Origin: Paenibacillus sp. V4I7 | GTDB lineage: Bacteria; Bacillota; Bacilli; Paenibacillales; NBRC-103111 | Direction: 5' to 3' | Assembly (NCBI RefSeq): GCF_030817275.1 | Contig: NZ_JAUSZD010000002.1 | Location: forward strand, 744,001-808,000 | Length of the DNA: 64,000 nt | Shown: positions 43,122 to 50,070 of the stretch, piece by piece | Numbering within the stretch: the stretch's first letter is position 1 | Layout: each line of letters opens with the position of its first letter | Made by a program: the position numbers and the translations under genes | The notes under the pieces: model-generated | Database searches by the model: none | What the model was told of the DNA's origin: nothing | The model's input: the letters and a program-made list of their open reading frames with translations, nothing else

Positions 43122-43787
43122 GTGCTTCTCAAAATACTTGCCTTTGGTTTATTATGGCGTCTTGTTGGCAATCCGTTTGTTGCACTTCTTATTTTATTAG
43201 TTATCCTGTACGTGCTGGACAGAAGATTTATCGGGTTAACGCCAAATATATTCAAGCCATTTCAATTAGGCCGCAGATCATCTAGGCTGCGAACTGACTT
43301 GCACGCTAATCCGCATAATACGTCTGCGAAGCTGGAGTTGGCAAGGATTCTAATCGAGCGCAAAAAGTTCAGCGAAGCGCTGCCCTACTTGGAACAAATC
43401 CTGCCTATTATGGAAGAATCCGCTGACGTCCACTATGAGATTGGCCTTTGCCACCTTAAGCTTGGGAATCTCATCAAAGGCGAAAGCTATATGCTCAAAG
43501 CGGTAGAATTAAATCCAAGGGTCAAATTTGGGGAGGCTTATTTACGACTTGGTGAAGCTTTGGCTCCATCATCCCCAGAGAGAGCGGCGCAATTCATCGA
43601 GCAATTCCGAGACCTGCATTCTTCGTCGGTTGAAGCTTACTACCGTCTTGGCCAGCTGTACCAGCAGCTGGGCCGCGCTGAGGACGCCAAGCGCGCTTAC
43701 CGCGAAGCGCTGGATATTTACCGCGGCTTGCCGCGTTACAGCCGCAGACAGCAGCGGCGATGGGCGCTATTAGCTCGCTTTAAATGA
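43122..43787 (+). CDS. TPR-repeat membrane protein
   Basis: 221 residues. An N-terminal hydrophobic helix (about 15-33) anchors a cytoplasmic tetratricopeptide domain of about four repeats (AKLELARILIERKKFSEALPYLEQ, split; VHYEIGLCHLKLGN; AYYRLGQLYQQLGRAEDAKR). The tail is Arg-rich. GTG start with GGAAGGAGGG upstream. TPR domains mediate protein contacts; the partner is unknown. Confidence 0.85.
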   Translation: MLLKILAFGLLWRLVGNPFVALLILLVILYVLDRRFIGLTPNIFKPFQLGRRSSRLRTDLHANPHNTSAKLELARILIERKKFSEALPYLEQILPIMEESADVHYEIGLCHLKLGNLIKGESYMLKAVELNPRVKFGEAYLRLGEALAPSSPERAAQFIEQFRDLHSSSVEAYYRLGQLYQQLGRAEDAKRAYREALDIYRGLPRYSRRQQRRWALLARFK

Positions 43788-43790
43788 AAG

Positions 43791-43818
43791 AAGGTTCCGC
43801 TCAGTTGGCGGAACCTTT
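43791..43818. terminator. Bidirectional terminator
   Basis: AAGGTTCCGC (43791-43800) pairs with GCGGAACCTT (43808-43817). It is followed by TTCTT on the + strand and lies between convergent genes, overlapping the last codons of the acyltransferase. Confidence 0.85.
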
Positions 43819-44853
43819 TCTTCGTGCGCTCGCATACAGCCGCACGAGCAGCCAAGAGCCAAACAGTCCGATGAGAATCGACGCGACCGTGTGTAGATCG
43901 TACAGCCAGAGCTGCTCCTGCGCTGGCGCGATGCGATCCCAAAGCGTCAGTAGCGCGGGATGCACGAGATAGATGCCGAAAGAAGCTCCGCCTAAGGCAG
44001 ATAACGCGGTGCCGTACGGTGAACCGCTTTCCAGCCTCTTACGACCCCAATGGATACAGCATAGCGGGATCGCCATACAATATAGGAGAAGTGCTAGCTC
44101 GAACCATGAATTTTCGATAGCTGCGAGCCCGTATTCATGGAGCAATAGCATCCCGACAAAAGCGGCACCTGCAAGAAGCATGATGCTCCAAATCCAACTT
44201 TTAAACCTGATTGACCAAGCAACAATCGCCGCATAATGAATGCCCACGAAAGCGCCGAAAGCAAATAGGGCTGAATAGCTTAGAAAAAGTGAGGCGTATT
44301 CTGGAAGAGGATACACCCAATGATGAAAGCTGTAGGCAGCTGCTTGAACCCCGATACCAATAGGTATCTGACCGTGACGAAACCAATGAGACCGTCTAAT
44401 AGCCGTCATCAGTAGGGGGAATAAGAGATAGAACTGAACAATAATGACCATATAATAGAGATGATAGCTGGCATTTCCCGAGATAAGCAGTTTGATTACG
44501 TGTACGACGTCAAAACTAATCTTGCCATGAAATAGGAATTGATTGAATAGGTAATAAAAAAGTGACCATAGGACATAGGGAATCAAAATTTTTCGCAACC
44601 GTTTTGTCCAGAAAACCCGCGCCATTCCAGGCTCCCAGCGGTCGTAGTACGTATAAAATAAGACAACACCACTGATCCAAATAAACAATGGAACGGTGAA
44701 TAAACTGGCCTTGTTGAGGATGAAAAATACAGTATGAGACCCAGTTCCTAACGGTAGCTGAGTCGCGCTTGAAGTACTATGAATGATGAGGACTGCGATG
44801 ATCGCAATAGCGCGTAAGATGTCGATTTCGGTAAGCTTGGGCCTGGATAACAT
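43801..44853 (-). CDS. Acyltransferase family 3 membrane protein
   Basis: 350-residue integral membrane protein of the Acyl_transf_3 family (OafA/IcaC-like), with about ten helices. Diagnostic features are the N-terminal EIDILRAIAIIAVLIIHSTS with its active-site histidine, RLRKILIPYVLWS, and FGIYLVHPALL near the C-terminus. Such enzymes O-acetylate or succinylate cell-surface polysaccharides. It is monocistronic, so the acceptor cannot be inferred from neighbours. Confidence 0.9.
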   Translation of the reverse strand: MLSRPKLTEIDILRAIAIIAVLIIHSTSSATQLPLGTGSHTVFFILNKASLFTVPLFIWISGVVLFYTYYDRWEPGMARVFWTKRLRKILIPYVLWSLFYYLFNQFLFHGKISFDVVHVIKLLISGNASYHLYYMVIIVQFYLLFPLLMTAIRRSHWFRHGQIPIGIGVQAAAYSFHHWVYPLPEYASLFLSYSALFAFGAFVGIHYAAIVAWSIRFKSWIWSIMLLAGAAFVGMLLLHEYGLAAIENSWFELALLLYCMAIPLCCIHWGRKRLESGSPYGTALSALGGASFGIYLVHPALLTLWDRIAPAQEQLWLYDLHTVASILIGLFGSWLLVRLYASARRKGSAN

Positions 44854-45007
44854 AATCTATGACTCTCCTTTTTTCACTTTTTTCACTCTATCATGAAAGA
44901 AATGAGAGAACAATACGGTTTCCAAGAGAATCTTACTCGGCTTGACGCTCCCCCGCACCCGCGATAAACTGAGAGTAGAATGAACCAAGTGAGAGTCAAG
45001 AGGGTGA

Positions 45008-45121
45008 ATGAACGTGAGTTATGAATACGTCATGCAGGCTGTATTGTTAGTTTTTCTGGTTATTATTACTTTTTTTGCAATGATGATTTGGACGAAATGG
45101 CGAAAAAGAGGACGGAGATAG
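45008..45121 (+). CDS. Tiny single-pass membrane protein
   Basis: 37 residues: one hydrophobic helix (VLLVFLVIITFFAMMIW) followed by a strongly basic tail (KWRKRGRR). AAGAGGG lies upstream; the ATG at 45008 or the GTG at 45014 could start it. It ends four bases before the DUF86 gene, so the two are likely co-expressed. Unrecognised. Confidence 0.5.
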   Translation: MNVSYEYVMQAVLLVFLVIITFFAMMIWTKWRKRGRR

Positions 45122-45125
45122 CCCC

Positions 45126-45557
45126 ATGTATTTTATTAATCATGAACAGATCAATCAAAGAATTCAGTTTCTAGCCGCTTTAGCTGATGCTAGCAAGCAA
45201 TTAGAAGCACAGTGGGCGGAAGGCACTAATGATCTTGTATGGCAGCTTGCGCAGGAACGTGTGCTGCATTTAGCGATTGAAACAGTGACAGATATAGGCA
45301 GCTTGCTGATCGATGCTTTTATACTAAGAGATGCTAGCAGCTATGAGGATATCGTGGAAATTGTACACGGAGAAGGCGCTTATTCAGAAACATTGACAGT
45401 GACGCTGCTTCAGCTCGTGAAGCTCAGGAAGCCTCTTGTCCAGGATTATGTTGACTGGAACCGCCAGGAATTGAATCCGTTAATTCCGAAACTTCCAGCT
45501 GCTTTCGAGGAATTTGCAGGGAGTGTTCGAGCTTTTATTAAGAGCGAATTGGAATAA
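45126..45557 (+). CDS. DUF86 (HepT-like/YutE) family protein
   Basis: 143-residue helical protein of the DUF86/YutE group (HEPN superfamily). The position of the HEPN ribonuclease motif RX4HXY reads R101-KPLV-Q106-D-Y108: the catalytic histidine is Gln. No MntA-type nucleotidyltransferase antitoxin is adjacent. It is therefore probably not an active HepT toxin. The gene follows a tiny membrane protein by four bases. Confidence 0.8.
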   Translation: MYFINHEQINQRIQFLAALADASKQLEAQWAEGTNDLVWQLAQERVLHLAIETVTDIGSLLIDAFILRDASSYEDIVEIVHGEGAYSETLTVTLLQLVKLRKPLVQDYVDWNRQELNPLIPKLPAAFEEFAGSVRAFIKSELE

Positions 45558-45584
45558 CATACATAGTTGTTTCTTAATTTACTT

Positions 45585-45596
45585 ATTGTTAACAAT
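45585..45596. promoter_or_regulatory. Palindrome in the promoter of the iron-sulfur-type regulator
   Basis: ATTGTTAACAAT, a perfect 12-base palindrome, lies in the spacer of a plausible promoter (TTACTT, 16 bases, TAAAAT) upstream of the regulator gene, as expected for autorepression. Confidence 0.5.
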
Positions 45597-45641
45597 GCTG
45601 TAAAATGAGACTTAAATGACAGGTCCGAGGTAGGTGAGAGA

Positions 45642-46274
45642 GTGAATCATGCACTTGAGACATCCACGCGTAAAGTGATTCTTTCTATGCTCAAAACTCA
45701 GGGACCGCTAAGTGTCCATGATATTTCCAAACAGCTCGGAATTACGGAAATGGCTGTCAGGCGTCATATCCATTCCTTGGAGAAGGATGATCTGCTTGAA
45801 ACGAAGCTGGTTAGGCAAGCCATGGGAAGACCGTCTAACGTGTACACACTAGCTCCGCAAGCAGATGAATTATTTCCCAAGAAATACATGCAATTGACGC
45901 TCGATTTGCTAGATGAATTATTAGAAGGCGAAGGTCAAGAGAAGATCGAACGTCTTTTTGAAGGCAGGCAAGCTAAGCTTGAAGCCCGGTATCAACCGCG
46001 TATGAGCGAGAAAAGCTTGGAAGAACGGGTGGCTGAGTTAGCGCTTATTCAGAACGAGAATGGATACATGGTAGACTGGTCACAGCTTGGTGAGGACACG
46101 TATATGTTTAGTGAACATAACTGTCCGATTACGCAGGTGGCGAATACATTTACACAAGCTTGTCAGTGTGAATTAGCCTTGTTTCGGAATTTACTTGACG
46201 CGAACGTGGAGCGAACCGAGTGTTTAGCGAAGGGTGCCAGCAAGTGCGTCTATATGATAAGTCAAAATAAATAA
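45642..46274 (+). CDS. Winged-helix regulator with C-terminal cysteine cluster (SufR-like)
   Basis: 210 residues. The N-terminal HTH (LSVHDISKQLGITEMAVRRH, wing RQAMGRPSNVYTL) matches the COG2345 / SufR group. The C-terminal half holds cysteines C161, C174, C176, C194 and C202, with C161-X12-C174 as in the iron-sulfur-sensing SufR family. It may therefore bind an Fe-S cluster; that is inference. GTG start with AGGTGAG upstream. A palindrome in its own promoter suggests autoregulation. Confidence 0.82.
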   Translation: MNHALETSTRKVILSMLKTQGPLSVHDISKQLGITEMAVRRHIHSLEKDDLLETKLVRQAMGRPSNVYTLAPQADELFPKKYMQLTLDLLDELLEGEGQEKIERLFEGRQAKLEARYQPRMSEKSLEERVAELALIQNENGYMVDWSQLGEDTYMFSEHNCPITQVANTFTQACQCELALFRNLLDANVERTECLAKGASKCVYMISQNK

Positions 46275-46311
46275 CCATCAACCTCACATGCAGAGGGAGA
46301 TGGTTTTTTTG
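46274..46311 (+). terminator. Terminator of the SufR-like gene
   Basis: ACCATC-A-ACCTC, a short loop, GAGG-GA-GATGGT, then seven T, directly after the stop codon. Confidence 0.85.
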
Positions 46312-46317
46312 TATGTC

Positions 46318-46950
46318 CTAACGCGAAGCAGCAAGAAGACTGGCAGCTTTATCTGTAATCCACTCGAAGCGGCCGGCTTCGATTTCTTTGAGATTAATTA
46401 AGGAGCCACCGATTCCTAATCCGTAACAACCAATGTTTAGGAATTGTTTGATATTCTCTTCAGTAACCCCACCGACGGCAATCAGTGGAATTTGGTCTAA
46501 AGGACCCATCAATTCTTTGATATAAGTGAGACCTAAGCTCGCACTCGGAAATACTTTAACGGCCGTAGCGCCAGCCTTCCATGCTTTAACGATTTCTGTT
46601 GGTGTCATTGCGCCTGGGAAAATCGGAATCCCCTCCGTACTAGCGTGGCGGATAACTTCCTCATCCATATTCGGAGTTACCAAGAACGAAGCACCAGCTT
46701 GGACTGCTTTCTTAGCATCTTCTAGATCTAGTACAGTACCAGCACCAATAAACATGTGCTGACCCGATTTGTCCTGCAGCTCACTAATCATACGCAGAGC
46801 CCCTGGTGTATTGAGTGTGACCTCCATGACGGTAATGCCACCTTTAAGAAGTGCGTCAGCTAAAGAGAGAATATGGGTTTCTTGTATACCTCGAACGATG
46901 GCAATGATACGGGTGCGTTCGATTTCTTTAAGTCCTTGCTCTCTGTTCAT
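46318..46950 (-). CDS. eda: KDPG/KHG aldolase
   Basis: Bifunctional 2-keto-3-deoxy-6-phosphogluconate / 4-hydroxy-2-oxoglutarate aldolase, 210 residues. Glu in VMEVTLNTPGA, the phosphate site GAGTVLD, and the Schiff-base lysine in TAVKVFPSASLG are present. It acts at the end of uronate or gluconate breakdown. No kdgK or other uronate gene is adjacent, so it appears as a single gene. Confidence 0.93.
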   Translation of the reverse strand: MNREQGLKEIERTRIIAIVRGIQETHILSLADALLKGGITVMEVTLNTPGALRMISELQDKSGQHMFIGAGTVLDLEDAKKAVQAGASFLVTPNMDEEVIRHASTEGIPIFPGAMTPTEIVKAWKAGATAVKVFPSASLGLTYIKELMGPLDQIPLIAVGGVTEENIKQFLNIGCYGLGIGGSLINLKEIEAGRFEWITDKAASLLAASR

Positions 46951-47119
46951 CTTAATCCTCCAAGTGTTCTAGTTTAAGTTTATTATGACAGGTCTCAGAA
47001 ATTTTTCCAGCTTTTTTGTGTCAAAACAAGCTGCTCCTACCTATACTGTAGTAAATCATAGGCATTCGTCTAGAAGCCGTTATCCAACCTCACAGCTTAG
47101 CTCCCAGGAGGTGCCCGTC

Positions 47120-47566
47120 ATGACATGGATAGAGATAAGTATCTTCAGTTCAGCAGTTGCTTTTATCGTGCTCGTCGGCTTTGCCATTCGCATGTTGGTT
47201 GCCATTGTGCAGATACTAGGCAAGTTGGGCGAGACTGCTGCTCAAGCTAAGATGAACATAGCTGAGACAGCAGAGCAAGCGGAGCAATTGATGAAGAAGG
47301 TAGGGCTGCTCACCGAAGAGGTGCATATGCAGATACTTACATTAGAGCCGAGTATCCAATCAGTGGAGAAGGCTGGAGCTGCTATAGGGGATGTCGCTTC
47401 TGCACTTCGCAAAGCCTCACGTGTGATGAACGACTCGATTCATGGTGCGGAAAAGGTTGTACATACGCACCAGAAGCGAATCCAAGACGCCATGGAGTGG
47501 GCAACGACGGGTTTTGAGCTGTGGCAAAGATGGCAAGCCTATCTACGTGCCAAATCAGACAATTAA
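47120..47566 (+). CDS. DUF948 (YtxG-like) stress protein
   Basis: 148 residues from ATG 47120, which has AGGAGGTG upstream. One N-terminal membrane helix (about 6-28, SIFSSAVAFIVLVGFAIRML) is followed by a long, Ala/Glu-rich coiled coil, the DUF948 pattern seen in Bacillus YtxG. It precedes the YtxH-domain gene by 14 bases, as in the B. subtilis ytxGHJ general-stress operon, so a stress-related role is likely. Confidence 0.88.
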   Translation: MTWIEISIFSSAVAFIVLVGFAIRMLVAIVQILGKLGETAAQAKMNIAETAEQAEQLMKKVGLLTEEVHMQILTLEPSIQSVEKAGAAIGDVASALRKASRVMNDSIHGAEKVVHTHQKRIQDAMEWATTGFELWQRWQAYLRAKSDN

Positions 47567-47580
47567 GGAGTGGATTTCTC

Positions 47581-47952
47581 ATGTCCAATGAAAAAAAAGG
47601 TAAAGATCTTCTCATCGGTGCGGTTGTTGGAGGCTTACTCGGAGCGGCAACAGCGCTTCTGTTTGCACCGAAGTCCGGCCGTGAATTAAGAAGTAATATT
47701 GCGGAGCAAGCCCAAGTGGTTAGCGACAAAACCGCGCAAATCGCAAACAACGTAAGTCAAAAAACGCAAGAAGTCGCGAAAACAGTGAGCACAACAACTT
47801 CTGATCTATATGAAAAAGCAAAAGACACAGCCGTTAATGTAGTGGATACCGTTCGTTCCTGGAAAGAGACCAAAAGTGACGAAGAACTGGACTCCCCGGT
47901 TGAAGAAGTAAGCGAGGCGGCGGAAGATTTGGTTATTCTAGGAAATCGTTAA
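47581..47952 (+). CDS. YtxH-domain protein
   Basis: 123 residues from ATG 47581 (AAGGAG upstream). The N-terminal YtxH motif DLLIGAVVGGLLGAATALLF is followed by APKSGRELR, then an amphipathic helical tail of Thr/Ala/Lys (apolipoprotein-like) and an acidic end. It pairs with the DUF948 protein, as in Bacillus stress operons. Confidence 0.92.
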   Translation: MSNEKKGKDLLIGAVVGGLLGAATALLFAPKSGRELRSNIAEQAQVVSDKTAQIANNVSQKTQEVAKTVSTTTSDLYEKAKDTAVNVVDTVRSWKETKSDEELDSPVEEVSEAAEDLVILGNR

Positions 47953-47957
47953 AACAA

Positions 47958-47998
47958 AAAAAGCAGGAAGCTCTGAGAATAGAGCTTTCTGCTTTTTC
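47958..47998. terminator. Bidirectional terminator
   Basis: AAAAAGCAGGAAGCTCT (47958-47974) pairs with AGAGCTTTCTGCTTTTT (47981-47997) and lies between convergent genes. Confidence 0.9.
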
Positions 47999-48000
47999 TT

Positions 48001-49116
48001 TTACCACTTGGAAGGATCAATTTTGCGAATATCTAAACCTTCCCAAACGTTCTTGATGTTCGCTGTTTCCGGATGATCGAAGAGAAGCCACGCTGTAGGG
48101 AGGTAACGTTCCCCGTATTCACTTGATGGCTTGTTGATGATCTCATTCTTATGAACAAGTACCGTTGAGGCGCCGCCATCTAAATTCGCAGCCGTTATAG
48201 CGCCATGCTCTAGAAAAATCTGCTGTATATCATACAGTGTCGCTCCTATGCTATGTTTCTGCCTGCCATCGATGATAGCGAATAGAATGGAGCCGTCCTT
48301 CGTCTGCGCCATGCTGGTCCGCGGAGCGATTCCCCAGCCATCGGCTTGGCTCTTGATCTGCCCAACGCCATTCACGATGAAGCGAGGACTGAACGAAACA
48401 GCTTCCTGAACGCCCATATCCACAAGTTCGGAAACCTTGTATTTGCCTGCAATCATGCGGCCTTCCTTATCAATACCAACGACTTGCACTGTGCCGTTCA
48501 TGCCTTTGTCATTATAAAAGATTTTGCCCCCGGAGATGACAATTCCTTCAGGCTGGAAGCCGTTTCCTTCCCAATTGGGATCGATGAATCCTCCGCCATT
48601 AATACCGAGAATAGCTCCGGTTCTTTTGACCATAGAGGAGACTTTCTCCCCTTTACCTACTTTCTCAGGTACAGCAATTCGAAGCTTCTTAGGATCCGAA
48701 ATCGTGACGAGCTGTCCTTTGAAATTTGATCCCGAAATCGGCTCAATTGTGACCAAATCTTTCTTGGCAACAACGGGGGTAAGAGGGGTGTTATGATCAA
48801 TTTCAACGAATCCTTTATCTTTCTCATCGCCCATTTCGTCGAATTGTTTCCAATAGGCTTCCACGCGTTTCTGTAACTCTGTAGAACCTATCAAATACTT
48901 GGCCCACTCCCGGTGTTGGGTTGTAATCAAGGTGTCAGCCATCATTAATCTTACATTTGAACCTGAGGAAGTAAGGAAAAACCAACATAAGGACATTACA
49001 GAAAGTAAGGTAAACCCAAGTACCCCATACACGATAAAGCTCATTCCCGCCGATCTTTTGCGTTTAACTCTCGTTACACGAGAAGACTGCTGGGAGGTGG
49101 TTTGTTGTACAGCCAT
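48001..49116 (-). CDS. Membrane-anchored phosphodiester glycosidase (NAGPA domain)
   Basis: 371 residues with a single N-terminal membrane anchor (about 26-50) and an exported C-terminal NAGPA/DUF2233 domain: GINGGGFIDPNWEGNGFQPEG, shortened here to GINGGGF and GFQPEG, PRTSMAQTKDG, and NLDGGASTVLV, the conserved core. The family cleaves phosphodiester-linked sugars and is tied to exopolysaccharide and wall-polymer metabolism. It stands alone; the substrate is unknown. Confidence 0.9.
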   Translation of the reverse strand: MAVQQTTSQQSSRVTRVKRKRSAGMSFIVYGVLGFTLLSVMSLCWFFLTSSGSNVRLMMADTLITTQHREWAKYLIGSTELQKRVEAYWKQFDEMGDEKDKGFVEIDHNTPLTPVVAKKDLVTIEPISGSNFKGQLVTISDPKKLRIAVPEKVGKGEKVSSMVKRTGAILGINGGGFIDPNWEGNGFQPEGIVISGGKIFYNDKGMNGTVQVVGIDKEGRMIAGKYKVSELVDMGVQEAVSFSPRFIVNGVGQIKSQADGWGIAPRTSMAQTKDGSILFAIIDGRQKHSIGATLYDIQQIFLEHGAITAANLDGGASTVLVHKNEIINKPSSEYGERYLPTAWLLFDHPETANIKNVWEGLDIRKIDPSKW

Positions 49117-49180
49117 TTATTCTTTACCTATCCTCTCTGCCAAAAAATCAATCTAACCATCCATATAAATAAACGAAAAG

Positions 49181-49226
49181 AAAGGAGAAAAAGTTTCATA
49201 AATGAATGAACTTTTCTCCTTTTTTT
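49181..49226 (-). terminator. Terminator of the XRE-LytTR gene
   Basis: AAAGGAGAAAAAGTTTCAT (49181-49199) pairs with the complementary stretch ending CTTTTCTCCTTT (about 49202-49222). T-rich flanks occur on both strands; it lies 13 bases past the gene. Confidence 0.8.
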
Positions 49227-49238
49227 GTAAGTTGTTCC

Positions 49239-49898
49239 CTAAATAGGCCGCTTTAAAGACTGGAAAAGTGAATCCGTTGCGGAGTTACGGTCATATTGAA
49301 ACTCCAATCCCATTCCTGTGTTGCGTGCTATGCTGCGGACGATTAAATCATGGTATTTCTTCTGACGAATTGCAGCGATAACGACAAATTTGCTGACTCC
49401 TAGAGGATCGAAATAGAGTTTTCCTTCTTTTTCGATGTATTTCTGTACATGATTTAGGTTGACGAATAAGTCTGTATCCATCTTCTTAAATCCTTGTTCT
49501 TCAAGCTTATCTAGAAAATGACTGAAATCCAGTAAAGAATTCACACTTCGGCTAACTTTGCCAATTCGTGTATGGTAAGTAATTTCCTTTGTACTGACTT
49601 CAATAAACAGGGTATCCGACATAGGGACTAGCTCCTGCTCATTGGTTGCATGGACGTCCTCTTTTTCGAGATACCCTGCTTTCTCCATGAGTTCTGTATA
49701 TGAAAAGTTGTAGGCATCCGACAGCTTTTTCAGCGTGACAGGAGAGGGTTTGATTTTCTCATTGGTCGAACGATTCCGCTCTAGTTCAAGGTCTCTGATG
49801 TAGGCATGCGAAAGTCCGCTTTTATGAGCCGCTTCACGCAAAGACATCTTGCCCCGCAAGCTTTCCAAAAATTTACCGAATCCTTCTAATTGTTTCAT
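49239..49898 (-). CDS. XRE-family regulator with LytTR-like C-terminal domain
   Basis: 219 residues from ATG 49898 (GGAGGG ten bases upstream). The N-terminal XRE helix-turn-helix is MSLREAAHKSGLSHAYIRDLE. After a linker, the C-terminal part (about 105-185; ITYHTRIGKVSRSVNSLLDF, FKKMDTDLFVNLNHVQKYIEK) has the LytTR beta-strand pattern, including the LVNL-I landmark. A fusion of two DNA-binding folds is unusual; the LytTR call is by eye. It is divergent from the GH15-glucose dehydrogenase operon and a likely controller of it. Confidence 0.78.
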   Translation of the reverse strand: MKQLEGFGKFLESLRGKMSLREAAHKSGLSHAYIRDLELERNRSTNEKIKPSPVTLKKLSDAYNFSYTELMEKAGYLEKEDVHATNEQELVPMSDTLFIEVSTKEITYHTRIGKVSRSVNSLLDFSHFLDKLEEQGFKKMDTDLFVNLNHVQKYIEKEGKLYFDPLGVSKFVVIAAIRQKKYHDLIVRSIARNTGMGLEFQYDRNSATDSLFQSLKRPI

Positions 49899-49951
49899 AA
49901 TAACGTATCCCTCCATATGTTTTAATTGTAAATGAATTCGATTGAAAAGAA

Positions 49952-50039
49952 CATATTTAAGGCGCGAATTGGTGCCAATTACCTCAAAATCCAGCCAAGA
50001 ACAGCCGCGTGCATATTTAAGCACTCAAATTGGTAAATT
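49952..50039. repeat. Direct repeat and palindrome upstream of the GH15 operon
   Basis: CATATTTAAG-N(6-8)-AATTGG-N3-5-AATTA-like segments occur at 49952-49980 and 50012-50040, 60 bases apart. The first contains a perfect palindrome AATTGG-TG-CCAATT at 49967-49980. It lies between the divergent XRE regulator and GH15 gene and is a candidate operator region. Confidence 0.5.
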
Positions 50040-50070
50040 AGTAGCAATATCTTGGAAAGAGGCTGATGGA

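Noticed and set aside
45008-45557. Toxin-antitoxin pair (tiny membrane protein plus HepT-like protein)
   Set aside because: The HEPN motif lacks its histidine and the upstream peptide is not a nucleotidyltransferase antitoxin, so there is no positive evidence for a toxin pair.
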